A DNA stretch of 64,000 bases, taken from Lacinutrix sp. Hel_I_90 (GTDB taxonomy: Bacteria; Bacteroidota; Bacteroidia; Flavobacteriales; Flavobacteriaceae). The stretch's first letter is position 1. Each line of letters begins with the position of its first letter. The position numbers and the translations under genes are program-made. The notes beneath the pieces are model-generated. The model was not told the origin of the DNA. It did no database searches and saw only the letters and a program-made list of their open reading frames with translations. This document shows, piece after piece, positions 35,066 through 42,780 of the stretch. The stretch lies in NCBI RefSeq assembly GCF_000934685.1, contig NZ_JYNQ01000001.1, forward strand, positions 2,220,501-2,284,500, in the 5' to 3' direction.

Positions 35066-35227
35066 ATGAAAACACAAAACATAAAACTAAATTTTAAATC
35101 TACTTCTGTATTAGAATTGAATGATTCTCACTTGAATACTGTTGTAGGGGGATCTCCTATTACAGATGCTATTGAAGTGATTACGAGAGCAACTACTTAT
35201 GGAACGTGGTTTGACTTCGTTGTCTAA
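35066..35227 (+). CDS. Precursor peptide 3-8, Cys-free
   Basis: 53 residues. The leader ends TVVGG (28-29). The core begins SPITDAIEVITRATTYGTWF and ends DFVV. It pairs with 34321-34482 as a Cys-free TYGxW family. Confidence 0.83.
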   Translation: MKTQNIKLNFKSTSVLELNDSHLNTVVGGSPITDAIEVITRATTYGTWFDFVV

Positions 35228-35258
35228 AGGAAAAAATTAAAAGGCTCTTACAACGGAT

Positions 35259-35370
35259 GATGAAACAATCTAATAAACTAATTTTAGTAAGCAGTCTATT
35301 GTAGAATTAAAAAACAATTAATTACACAAAATTAATGGCAAAAAGAGTTGTGCGTTAGATATTTCATGAT
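35259..35370 (+). pseudogene. Decayed precursor gene
   Basis: NKLIL, then after a frameshift SIVELKNN, a stop, and LHKINGKKSCALDIS. The leader pattern is clear, but a frameshift, a nonsense codon and GG-to-GK loss inactivate it. Confidence 0.6.
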
Positions 35371-35426
35371 GCATAAATCGAATAGTTCTTAAAACATTAA
35401 CAGAGTGTACACTAAACAATTTTAAA

Positions 35427-35603
35427 ATGAAAACACAAACACAAAAATTGAGTTTAAAAAAAGTATCATTAGTTGAGCTGTCGAGCGAAACACTTAATAA
35501 TGTAAAAGGAGGAGGGACTACTACAGATGGTAACGAACAGACAACATTAGTCTGTGGAGACTGTATTTTGGTTCCAACAAGTATTCGAAACATTACTAAA
35601 TAA
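35427..35603 (+). CDS. Precursor peptide 3-9
   Basis: 58 residues, triple glycine at 28-30 (VKGGG). The core starts TTTDGNEQTTLVCGDCILVP, with two Cys in CGDC and six Thr. Confidence 0.84.
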   Translation: MKTQTQKLSLKKVSLVELSSETLNNVKGGGTTTDGNEQTTLVCGDCILVPTSIRNITK

Positions 35604-35692
35604 TACACTCTTAATTAAATAAAACAGAAGTATTGCTCTTGTTTATAAGGGTATAAATGTCAACCATTGAAGATTTTTCGTTTGCTATAGCC

Positions 35693-35707
35693 ATCGACTT
35701 TATCGAT
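35693..35707. other. Intergenic CGAC-type hairpin element
   Basis: ATCGA-CTTTA-TCGAT preceded by ATAGCC, 99 bp before precursor 3-10. Confidence 0.45.
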
Positions 35708-35805
35708 TAAAACATTTTTAGCACTTACAAATAATCTCAAGAAGTTAAAGGTTGTAGCCGTAATTAAAATACAACAATTACATTAACAATTAAAAACACA
35801 AATTT

Positions 35806-35970
35806 ATGAAAACACAAAACACAAAACAGGTATTAGATTTTACAAAAAAATCTATCATCCAATTGACAGACGTTGAATCGGCTTCAGTTAATGGAGGTAC
35901 GGGTTATGTATGCTCAAATTGCCTTTCAATTACAGATGTCTTTACAATAACAAAAGAAGTTCAAAAATAA
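35806..35970 (+). CDS. Precursor peptide 3-10 (CSxC family)
   Basis: 54 residues. The leader has IIQLTDVESASVNGG (GG 30-31). The core starts TGYVCSNCLSITDVFTITKE. It is the module 3 member of the CSxC family. Confidence 0.86.
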   Translation: MKTQNTKQVLDFTKKSIIQLTDVESASVNGGTGYVCSNCLSITDVFTITKEVQK

Positions 35971-35995
35971 TTATTAATAAATTAAAACAAGAATT

Positions 35996-36166
35996 ATGAA
36001 AACACAAAACACAAAATTAGACTTTAGTAAGAATTCTATTATCGAATTAAACGATCTAGAATTGAATGGCGTTGCTGGTGGAGACTCTATAGGTTTATCA
36101 ATTTCTTTTAACGAAGTTACTAGCTTTTATTGGCCGGCAATTAGTCTTATTATTGAAATAAAATAG
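35996..36166 (+). CDS. Precursor peptide 3-11, Cys-free
   Basis: 56 residues, GG at 28-29 (VAGG). The core starts DSIGLSISFNEVTSFYWPAI. It is a close duplicate of 36326-36499. Asp rather than Ser/Thr follows GG. Confidence 0.84.
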   Translation: MKTQNTKLDFSKNSIIELNDLELNGVAGGDSIGLSISFNEVTSFYWPAISLIIEIK

Positions 36167-36227
36167 GTCAAAACAATTAGAATTCACAAACCTAATACGC
36201 TAAAAATTATTGTTTATTTAATATAGC

Positions 36228-36242
36228 CTCAACTTTTTCGAT
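36228..36242. other. Intergenic CGAC-type element, degenerate
   Basis: TAGCCTCAACTTTTTCGAT, one arm mutated, between the duplicates 3-11 and 3-12. Confidence 0.3.
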
Positions 36243-36325
36243 TTTTAACACTTGATATTAAAGAACTCTAATTAAAGTAAAGTTAAACCTTTCAAATACC
36301 GCAATTTTTAATACAATATATAAAT

Positions 36326-36499
36326 ATGAAAACACAAAATAGAAAACTAGACTTTAGCAAGAACTCTATTTTAGAATTGAACGACCAACAGTTAACAGGA
36401 GTAGCTGGTGGAGGAGACTCTGTAGGTTTATCAATTTCTTTCCACGAAGTTACCAGTTGGTACTGGCCAGCAGTTAGCCTTATTCTTGAGATAAATTAA
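36326..36499 (+). CDS. Precursor peptide 3-12, Cys-free
   Basis: 57 residues. The leader ends GVAGGG (28-30). The core DSVGLSISFHEVTSWYWPAV is nearly the same as 3-11. Their upstream gaps are also similar, so gene and gap were duplicated together. Confidence 0.84.
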   Translation: MKTQNRKLDFSKNSILELNDQQLTGVAGGGDSVGLSISFHEVTSWYWPAVSLILEIN

Positions 36500-36571
36500 G
36501 TTAAAACAGTTTACGGTAAATAGACAAACAATAATAACATGCGAAAATTTATAAGTTTATTTAATATAGCC

Positions 36572-36586
36572 CTCGACTTTTTCGAT
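36572..36586. other. Intergenic CGAC-type hairpin element
   Basis: CTCGA-CTTTT-TCGAT preceded by ATAGCC, with four of five pairs formed. It lies about 94 bp before precursor 3-13. Confidence 0.4.
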
Positions 36587-36679
36587 TTTTTATCTAGATA
36601 TGAATAAACTATAACGTAATAGCAGAGGTAAATGAGAACAACCTTACAATAGTCTCAACCATTTATAAAAGTTAAAATT

Positions 36680-36841
36680 ATGAAAACACAAAACACAGAA
36701 TTAAATTTCACAAAAAGCGCTATCGTTGAACTAAATGACAAAGACATGCGTGACATCAACGCAGGAGGAGGAAGCATAACCATTTTTGTTGGACATGACG
36801 ATGAAACACAATTAGAAATAGATGTTACAATTTTTTGGTAA
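36680..36841 (+). CDS. Precursor peptide 3-13, Cys-free
   Basis: 53 residues. The leader ends DINAGGG (29-31). The core SITIFVGHDDETQLEIDVTI ends FW, is acidic and has no Cys. Confidence 0.82.
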   Translation: MKTQNTELNFTKSAIVELNDKDMRDINAGGGSITIFVGHDDETQLEIDVTIFW

Positions 36842-36866
36842 CAGTTAACTTTTAAAAACAAATATT

Positions 36867-37031
36867 ATGAAAACACAAAACACAAAATTACAGTTTAAAA
36901 AAGATTCAATTTCTGAATTAAATGACCAACAAATGATTGGTGTAAACGGTGGGGATGCAGTAACATTCTCTTTTGTTGAAAATAGTAAAGGGGATCTTAT
37001 ATTCTGGATTTCAGTAGCAATTGATGATTAA
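36867..37031 (+). CDS. Precursor peptide 3-14, Cys-free
   Basis: 54 residues, GG at 28-29 (VNGG). The core DAVTFSFVENSKGDLIFWIS ends VAIDD. It resembles 3-13 in alternating hydrophobic and acidic residues. Confidence 0.83.
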   Translation: MKTQNTKLQFKKDSISELNDQQMIGVNGGDAVTFSFVENSKGDLIFWISVAIDD

Positions 37032-37052
37032 CATTTAAAAACAATACATATT

Positions 37053-37229
37053 ATGAAAACACAAAACAAAAAATTAAATTTTGATAAGTCTACAGTAATC
37101 GAGTTAGGTGATGTAGAAGCAAGAGACATTGAAGGAGGAACAGCATGGTATTGTGTAAGCGCTATTCTTGTTGTTGCAGTAACTGTAACAGTTTCAGATG
37201 AACAAGTTATTTCAGTAGTTCACCATTAA
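37053..37229 (+). CDS. Precursor peptide 3-15
   Basis: 58 residues. The leader ends DIEGG (28-29). The core starts TAWYCVSAILVVAVTVTVSD with one Cys and a His-His end. Confidence 0.83.
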   Translation: MKTQNKKLNFDKSTVIELGDVEARDIEGGTAWYCVSAILVVAVTVTVSDEQVISVVHH

Positions 37230-37253
37230 TATTAATTAGTAAATTAAATACTT

Positions 37254-37439
37254 ATGAAAACCAAAAACGCAAAATTAAATTTCCAAAAGCATTCAGTTGT
37301 AGAATTAACAGACAACAACATGAATCAAATTAAAGGAGGAAACCCAACAACCACTGTAACAGTCTCTAGTTGGCTATGTAGTGCAGCTGTTAGTTTATTT
37401 ACTCAGTTTGAAATCAATTTAAACTATGATGCTCATTAA
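37254..37439 (+). CDS. Precursor peptide 3-16
   Basis: 61 residues. The leader MKTKNAKLNF ends QIKGG (28-29). The core starts NPTTTVTVSSWLCSAAVSLF with one Cys and ends INLNYDAH. Its decaying duplicate follows at 37609. Confidence 0.85.
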   Translation: MKTKNAKLNFQKHSVVELTDNNMNQIKGGNPTTTVTVSSWLCSAAVSLFTQFEINLNYDAH

Positions 37440-37457
37440 ATTTTATTTAATGTTTTT

Positions 37458-37493
37458 TAAAAAGGCTGTCTTAAATTTAAGGCAGTCTTTTTT
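37458..37493 (+). terminator. Terminator after precursor 3-16
   Basis: A 15-bp stem from AAAGGCTGTCTTAAA and TTTAAGGCAGTCTTT (two G-T pairs), followed by TTT. Confidence 0.85.
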
Positions 37494-37608
37494 ACATAAA
37501 TTGACTGTTTAATATGTTGCTAAATGGTATGGATGTTTTTTTAGATCAAATAACACCAGGTCTTGCTTTGCATTATACTTTAGAAATAAATAATAAAAGT
37601 AAATTATT

Positions 37609-37815
37609 ATGAAAACTAAAAACTCAAAATTAAATTCCGTAATGCGTTCAGTTATAGAATTAACAGATGACAACACGAATCAAATTAAAAGAGGAGAAAC
37701 AATTATAGCAAGAGTATATAGCTGGCGATATGGAACAGCTGTTGTTCTACTTGTTATTTTATTTGTTATTTTACTGACTCAGTTTGATATTAATTTTAAC
37801 TATGGTGCTCATTAA
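37609..37815 (+). CDS. Degenerating precursor 3-17, GG site lost
   Basis: 68 residues. It is a duplicate of 3-16 (MKTKNSKLN..., ending INFNYGAH). The processing site reads IKRGE instead of IKGGN, the Cys is gone, and a hydrophobic stretch is inserted (VVLLVILFVILL). A C39 peptidase should not cut it, so it may be non-functional or membrane-held. Confidence 0.65.
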   Translation: MKTKNSKLNSVMRSVIELTDDNTNQIKRGETIIARVYSWRYGTAVVLLVILFVILLTQFDINFNYGAH

Positions 37816-37874
37816 GTGTTTCTAAGTTCTTTTTGATTTATATCAATTATGTTTTCCAGAATAGGTCGATATGA

Positions 37875-37909
37875 TAAAAAACCAGAACGTTTAAATGTTC
37901 TGGTTTTTT
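37875..37909. terminator. Bidirectional terminator, run 3 / MDR 1
   Basis: AAAAAACCAGAAC and GTTCTGGTTTTTT arms. Confidence 0.88.
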
Positions 37910-38059
37910 ATTATATTTAGATTCAAATATGTTTGTCTGTATTTAGAGACTGAAGTTTTGCATAAAGTGTCTTAAACACTTCCTCTGGATCATTTACGTA
38001 TTAAAAACAACCCGCTATAGAAAGACATATATGACACCCCAATATTTAGGACCTTTTAA

Positions 38060-39154
38060 TTAGTATATAAAACAAACTTTTCCAAATCGATTCTTTTCCA
38101 AATTAAATGATTTTAAAACAAAATCATTAATATTGTCATTTTCTGAAAACTCGCTATCAATTGGAACTGAGTTTTCTTTGTTTAGTATTTTAATACCATC
38201 TTTCAAATCTTCAGTAGATCCTAAACAATTTCCTATAAGGTGAACATTGTATAAAATTAAATGAGATAATAATAATGGTAATTTAATGCCTTTATCTCCT
38301 AATTTTTTTTCAGAAGATTGACTAAAAAATCCACAAGTCAAGTATTTGCAATTATAATTTAATTTTTTATTTAATAATAAATATGGAAAATAAGTGTCTG
38401 AAAACGGATCGAAAACGACATCAAAAGTTATGTTTTTTGGAATTGAATCGTCTTTAAATGAAAATACTTCTTTAATAAATGGAAACTTCTCTTTTACGGA
38501 GCCAATTTCACTGCCGGAATAGGACAACCCATAAATATTACAGTCATAATCTTTTAAAATACTCAGAAGAAAAAGGGAGGTATACGATGTTACAGAAGTA
38601 ACTAAAATATTTTCTCCTTTTTTAATCTGCGCTTTTTTAATCATTGACATGCCTGTTTGAGCTCCAATTCCAATACCAGATGCTATATTTACAGGAAATC
38701 CTTTTGGTAACTTCATCAGCTTTTTTTTATGAAGAACTTCTAATTCTTTACTACCATGATTTGTTGGGATACCTGGTTTCCCGCTACCTTGGTAATTTGG
38801 ATAAAAACCATCCTGTATTACAAAATCACCAATTTTAAGATTATCTACGTTTTTACCAATCTTAACGACTTCACCACAAAAATCTGAACCAATAGGATAA
38901 TAGGTGTCTCCATCAAAATCTTTCAGCTTGTTCCATGCATTTTCTATAATCCCTAAATCTCTATAGTTTAAAGAAAACCCCTTTTTTCTTACTAATACAG
39001 TATCATTATAGCGTTCATCATTTTCTAGAAACTCCTCATCGGGCACATCAATTAGAGCTAGGGGTATTTTTAAAGAGTCAATTGGAATATAACTTTTGTG
39101 TTTGTCTTCGATTTTTTTATCTAAAGATGGACTTAGTACTGCTAGTGTTTTCAT
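38060..39154 (-). CDS. MDR-family oxidoreductase 1 (putative dehydro-residue reductase)
   Basis: 364 residues of the medium-chain dehydrogenase/reductase superfamily. The GroES-like half has LNYRDLGIIENAW (about 80) and YPIGSDFCGEVVKIGKNVDNLKIGDFV. The catalytic and structural zinc Cys/His sets of alcohol dehydrogenases are absent, as in quinone-reductase-type members. The nucleotide-binding glycine loop is replaced by ILVTSVTSYTSLFLL. It has a paralogue at 45130-46227 next to lanB. Zinc-dependent MDR enzymes (LanJA) reduce dehydroalanine to D-Ala in some lanthipeptides, so a similar role is an inference. A lanB remnant lies directly upstream. Confidence 0.75.
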   Translation of the reverse strand: MKTLAVLSPSLDKKIEDKHKSYIPIDSLKIPLALIDVPDEEFLENDERYNDTVLVRKKGFSLNYRDLGIIENAWNKLKDFDGDTYYPIGSDFCGEVVKIGKNVDNLKIGDFVIQDGFYPNYQGSGKPGIPTNHGSKELEVLHKKKLMKLPKGFPVNIASGIGIGAQTGMSMIKKAQIKKGENILVTSVTSYTSLFLLSILKDYDCNIYGLSYSGSEIGSVKEKFPFIKEVFSFKDDSIPKNITFDVVFDPFSDTYFPYLLLNKKLNYNCKYLTCGFFSQSSEKKLGDKGIKLPLLLSHLILYNVHLIGNCLGSTEDLKDGIKILNKENSVPIDSEFSENDNINDFVLKSFNLEKNRFGKVCFIY

Positions 39155-39165
39155 TTTTTTTAAGT

Positions 39166-39425
39166 TTGTTTTTGTCTATGTAGTGCTTTGCTATAGTATT
39201 AAAAAGGATGTCGTGAACCATCATTTTATTCAAGCGTGGTTTTGATAAGAATACTCAATGACAAAACCATATGTAAATAATTTAATACTGCTTTTATTTT
39301 TAATAAAACCTTCTTTTAAAATGCCCTGTAATGGTATACGCCTTTCTGCTGTGGCCGCTAAATTTAAAAAGGTTTCTATAGTATATAGATTTTCGCTTTA
39401 TAACGCCATTACACGTATCACTTTA
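39166..39425 (-). pseudogene. C-terminal remnant of a second lanB
   Basis: Minus-strand translation matches the end of the intact LanB. SENLYTIETFL matches SENMSNIEAFL, PLQGILKEGFIKNK matches PLWDILKERSVKNK, VLNYLHMVLS matches VLSYLHMVCN, and MMVHDILFNTIAKHY matches EMVVYDMLFKYYSKQ. A stop, frameshifts and an internal deletion of about 19 codons are present. As in the intact operon, an MDR gene follows directly. Confidence 0.85.
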
Positions 39426-39434
39426 ACAGTTAAA

Positions 39435-39489
39435 CAAATTACATTAATATTTTATAGGGATACAAAAACAGTAAACTATAATTTATAAA
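39435..39489 (-). promoter_or_regulatory. Possible relic of the regulon promoter
   Basis: Minus strand: TTTATAAA (39482-39489) lies 47 bp before GTAATTTG (39435-39442), directly upstream of the lanB remnant. The -7 match is partial. Confidence 0.35.
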
Positions 39490-39564
39490 AAAACAACGCT
39501 TTAATAGTTTTTAAAAAACTGCAAATCAAAAGTTTAACTGCCGATGCTATGAAACTAAAATACA

Positions 39565-39690
39565 TAATTTTGTTAGTCTGTTTTTAGACTTGTAATGCCT
39601 TTTAAATGGAAAAATAAATTGTGTTTATTTATAATTTAAATAACCCAGAATCTTTAATGAGACCCTATTGGTTAGTGATTTAATAAAAAC
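39565..39690. repeat. Dispersed repeat copy A with AGTCT hairpin
   Basis: A 39-bp block (39565-39603) identical to 44787-44825, containing AGTCT-gtttt-AGACT. About 85 bp of weaker similarity follow. It is non-coding. Confidence 0.7.
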
Positions 39691-39710
39691 ATTGATTATA
39701 AAATTGAAAC

Positions 39711-39748
39711 AAAAAGAGCGTGTTATTTTAAAATAACACGCTCTTTTT
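39711..39748. terminator. Bidirectional terminator left of the module 4 divergent precursor
   Basis: A perfect palindrome with arms AAAAAGAGCGTGTTATTTT and its complement. Confidence 0.9.
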
Positions 39749-39787
39749 GTTTTAATAAGTGAGGACTAATTATTTTTATACTAGTAA

Positions 39788-40006
39788 CTAGCCTAAGCCG
39801 GCGATAATATTCACTGAAAGGCAAATATTTCTAGTTCCTAAAATATCAGGAGGAACAGAATCACCTCCACCAGTACCATTACCATCATCAATTCCTGAAT
39901 CTGTTACTGACCCAGTACCACCGTTTATCTTAAAAATGTCTGAGTCGTTAAGTTCCACAATATTATTTTTTTTAAAGACTAACTTTTTGTTTGCTTGAGT
40001 TTTCAT
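39788..40006 (-). CDS. Divergent precursor peptide paired with regulator 4
   Basis: 72 residues. The leader starts MKTQANKKLVFKKNNIVELN, GG at 29-30 (KINGG). The core begins TGSVTDSGIDDGNGTGGGDS and continues through a Cys to a hydrophobic end (NIIAGLG). It has the QAN-type leader. 200 bp from regulator 4. Confidence 0.87.
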   Translation of the reverse strand: MKTQANKKLVFKKNNIVELNDSDIFKINGGTGSVTDSGIDDGNGTGGGDSVPPDILGTRNICLSVNIIAGLG

Positions 40007-40035
40007 AAATTATATAGGTTTATTTATTTATTGAA

Positions 40036-40090
40036 CAAATATTATTATTAAATTTGAATCCTACAAAAAGTAAGAACTTTTATTTATAAA
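40036..40090 (-). promoter_or_regulatory. Regulon promoter, divergent precursor of module 4
   Basis: Minus strand: TTTATAAA (40083-40090) starts 47 bp before AATATTTG (40036-40043). Confidence 0.78.
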
Positions 40091-40205
40091 TAAGCGCAAT
40101 CTTTAAGACTTATAATTTATTTAAAAACAAACACTTAACAGGTAATTTTTTTAACAAAAAAACGTGGTTTAACTTAACAACAGTTGCTTAAAGATTCACT
40201 AAATA

Positions 40206-42002
40206 ATGAAAATTAAATTCATTTTTCTCCTGGTTTTCATTTTTTTCAAGTATTCAGCATATAGTCAAGAGATAAATTCACCTATTGAGGATTCTATTAA
40301 AAAATATATTTATAGTAAACCCAAAAAGGCGATAGTATTTAGTAAAAAATACCTTCAACAAAATTTGGAGACGGGAGATACTGAAAAAATAAAATTAGCA
40401 TATTCTCTTTTAGCTGTTTGTAATGAAGTTACCAATCAAAGCGATAGTGTTTTATACTATTATCATAAAAGGTTAAGTTTAGCAGAGCACCCATTAGATA
40501 TTATTAATAATAAATTTTATTTAGCTAGAACATATGACAATAGTTATAATTATAATGAGGCCTTGCAACTTTACAGTCAAGCATTAGATTTAGCAAAAAA
40601 GGAAAATAATGATGCCCATATATCTCATTTAAGGTTGTCTATTGAGCTGCTTAAAATGAAACTAGGTCTGAATAAAGATGGTATATCTACAGGAGCATTT
40701 AATTATTTGAAGGAATCATATAGCGCACAAAAAGGCGATCGAACAGGTTCTTTTGTAAGATATAATAGAAAAAGACTTATAGAGGTTTATTTACATAAAA
40801 ATGAAATTGATAAGGCAGAACCTCTTATTAAAGAAGGTCTGGAGGTGGCATTGCAAAGTGAAAACATGCTATTTTTATATTATATGTTTGAGTTTAGGTC
40901 AAGAAGTCATTTTTTGAAAGGAGATCTGGCAAAGGCAAAGCTTGACGCCCTAGAAGCAAAAAGATATGCAACAAAACTGACTAACAATGCGTTTCTTAAC
41001 GAAATAAATTATAGGTTATCAGACATTTCATCTAAAGAAAATAATTATGAAGAAGCTTTATCCTATTTAAAAGCAATTTTAAAAAAAGATGCTAATAAAC
41101 CAGCCCACCAAGCAGCTAAGTATTATAAGCTAATAGCAGATATATACAAGAGAATAGATAGTACTAAGCTATCATATAAATTCTATTATAAATACATTGA
41201 AGAAAAAGAAAAGGCAACTCAAGAATATCTCGTAGCTATAGCTAGTATTCATGATATTACACTAAAAGAACAACTTTCAGATGTTCAAAGTATGCATGAA
41301 GAAGAACTTAGGGAAGAAATTTTAAAAAAAGAAGAACAAAAAAAAACAAAATGGGCGTGGACTGGAATTAGTGGCGTGTTGTTATTGTTAATAATTTTGT
41401 TGTTTTTCTTTTTTAAAAATAAATCTAAAGTCAACCAAAAGCGTTTTGATGACTTGATGATAAAGATTAATGCTTTTGAAGCACGAAAAGGCGAAGAAAA
41501 CAAATTGAAACTTACTAAAGTAGCAATACAAGATCCTATATTAGAAGAGCAGGATATAGAACAACCAAAATTTGTAGAAAAAAATGTTGTAAAAGATATA
41601 AACTATAAGCTGCATGAAGAAGATACAGACACCATCAATACTATTGATGTTAAAAAAGTAGAAGAGATCTTAATAAAAATTCAAAAACTTGAAGAAAAAC
41701 AGTATTTTTTACGCCAAGATTGCACACTTCATAATATGGCTAAAAAGCTTAAAACTAATACTTCTTATTTATCTAAAATAATAAATACACATCTGGATAA
41801 ATCTTTTAGCATCTATATAAATGAACTCAGAATTAATTATGCTATCATAGAGTTAAAAAACAATAAAAGATTAAGATCATACTCTATTAAAGGCATAGCA
41901 GAAGAAATGGGCTATAAAAGTGCAGATGCTTTTTCCCGTTATTTTAGAGCTGCAACCGGTATTACGCCTTATGTTTACATTAAAAAAATACAAGAAATAT
42001 AA
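40206..42002 (+). CDS. TPR / transmembrane / AraC-type regulator 4
   Basis: 598 residues. A signal peptide (FIFLLVFIFFKYSAYSQ, about 5-21) precedes TPR-like helices at about 30-365 (FYLARTYDNSYNYNEALQLYSQ), a span at about 382-402 (WAWTGISGVLLLLIILLFFFF), and an AraC-type domain from about 505 (CTLHNMAKKLKTNTSYLSK ... GYKSADAFSRYFRAATGITPYVY). It is the closest paralogue of regulator 3, and the two probably arose by a recent module duplication. Confidence 0.88.
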   Translation: MKIKFIFLLVFIFFKYSAYSQEINSPIEDSIKKYIYSKPKKAIVFSKKYLQQNLETGDTEKIKLAYSLLAVCNEVTNQSDSVLYYYHKRLSLAEHPLDIINNKFYLARTYDNSYNYNEALQLYSQALDLAKKENNDAHISHLRLSIELLKMKLGLNKDGISTGAFNYLKESYSAQKGDRTGSFVRYNRKRLIEVYLHKNEIDKAEPLIKEGLEVALQSENMLFLYYMFEFRSRSHFLKGDLAKAKLDALEAKRYATKLTNNAFLNEINYRLSDISSKENNYEEALSYLKAILKKDANKPAHQAAKYYKLIADIYKRIDSTKLSYKFYYKYIEEKEKATQEYLVAIASIHDITLKEQLSDVQSMHEEELREEILKKEEQKKTKWAWTGISGVLLLLIILLFFFFKNKSKVNQKRFDDLMIKINAFEARKGEENKLKLTKVAIQDPILEEQDIEQPKFVEKNVVKDINYKLHEEDTDTINTIDVKKVEEILIKIQKLEEKQYFLRQDCTLHNMAKKLKTNTSYLSKIINTHLDKSFSIYINELRINYAIIELKNNKRLRSYSIKGIAEEMGYKSADAFSRYFRAATGITPYVYIKKIQEI

Positions 42003-42067
42003 AAAATCTATATTTTAATATAACTAACTGAATGATAGGTTTTTGATATTAAAAAAAACAGACTTCA

Positions 42068-42122
42068 TTTATAAATTGTAGTTCTCTTCGCTTTGATACT
42101 CCTTTTTTTAGAGATTACTTTG
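42068..42122 (+). promoter_or_regulatory. Regulon promoter of run 4
   Basis: TTTATAAA (42068-42075) starts 47 bp before TTACTTTG (42115-42122). TTTG at 42092-42095 fits a -33 element, 19 bp before the -7 box. Confidence 0.82.
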
Positions 42123-42148
42123 AACCATCAAACTAAAGGTTCTAATAA

Positions 42149-42319
42149 TTACTTTCAAGCAATAAATTAAAGATAGCAAAATCCAGAATTTTGAATTCTT
42201 TTGAATTCGTCTCAATCGAATTAAAAAAAGAATTTCTAGATGTTAATCTTTATTTAGACAATGTTGTAATTATTAATAACATGAAAGAAAAAGCGAGTTA
42301 CATAAAAGACTTTAGATAA
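42149..42319 (+). pseudogene. Acidic peptide frame homologous to 33230-33352, no ATG
   Basis: An open frame without an ATG before its conserved part. ILNSFEFVSIELKKEFLDV and LDNVVIINN match the peptide of module 3. TTG at 42191 could start it. It is either a decayed gene or a peptide with an unusual start. Confidence 0.45.
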
Positions 42320-42326
42320 AAAAAAA

Positions 42327-42402
42327 GAAGTAGAGCTATCTGAAAAACAAAAGTTGGATGGTTAAGCTTTCGAGTAAACTTAAAAACAAACATAAACCTT
42401 AA
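42327..42402 (+). pseudogene. Frameshifted relative of the cationic peptide 3-B
   Basis: KKEVELSEKQ, a frame change, then KSWMVKLSSKLKNKHKP before a stop. Compare VELTNNKSWWKKLLRVLN at 33372-33497. Confidence 0.4.
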
Positions 42403-42414
42403 AATTAAATCATT

Positions 42415-42618
42415 ATGAAAAAACAAAACAAGAAATTACAGTTTTTAAAAAACTCAATTACTGAGCTTACAGACCCTCAAATAAAAGGGATTAATGGAGG
42501 ATGTCAATTTAGCGATTCATCTGGACCTACAAAAGACATCAAGTTCTCTATTATAGATAATAACACATCATTAAATAATACATCTTTAGTTATACCAGAT
42601 TTATTATTAGGGAATTAA
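42415..42618 (+). CDS. Precursor peptide 4-1 (CQxS family)
   Basis: 67 residues. The leader starts MKKQNKKLQFLKNSITELTD, GG at 28-29 (INGG), with Cys at core position 1. The core starts CQFSDSSGPTKDIKFSIIDN. It is the only GG-leader precursor in run 4 and the counterpart of 34672-34851. Confidence 0.85.
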   Translation: MKKQNKKLQFLKNSITELTDPQIKGINGGCQFSDSSGPTKDIKFSIIDNNTSLNNTSLVIPDLLLGN

Positions 42619-42663
42619 AAACAGAATATTATCGTGTTTAATTATAATTTAAAACCAAAAGAT

Positions 42664-42678
42664 ATCGACTTTATCGAG
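42664..42678. other. Intergenic CGAC-type hairpin element
   Basis: ATCGA-CTTTA-TCGAG, four of five pairs, 103 bp before the glycine-zipper peptide gene. Confidence 0.4.
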
Positions 42679-42780
42679 CATAAAAAAACTGGATCTAGAA
42701 TATTTTTAAACAGATATAGTGAGAAACTTAAACTCACTTAAAACAAGTTTGAGATAAAAATTAACACAAATTTTAAAATT

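Noticed and set aside
34179-35608. Minus-strand ORFs of 92-97 codons opposite precursor genes
   Set aside because: They are antisense to genes with clear leaders and arise because the shared leader lacks stops on the opposite strand.
39258-39488. 76-codon plus-strand ORF
   Set aside because: It is the antisense shadow of the decayed lanB remnant.
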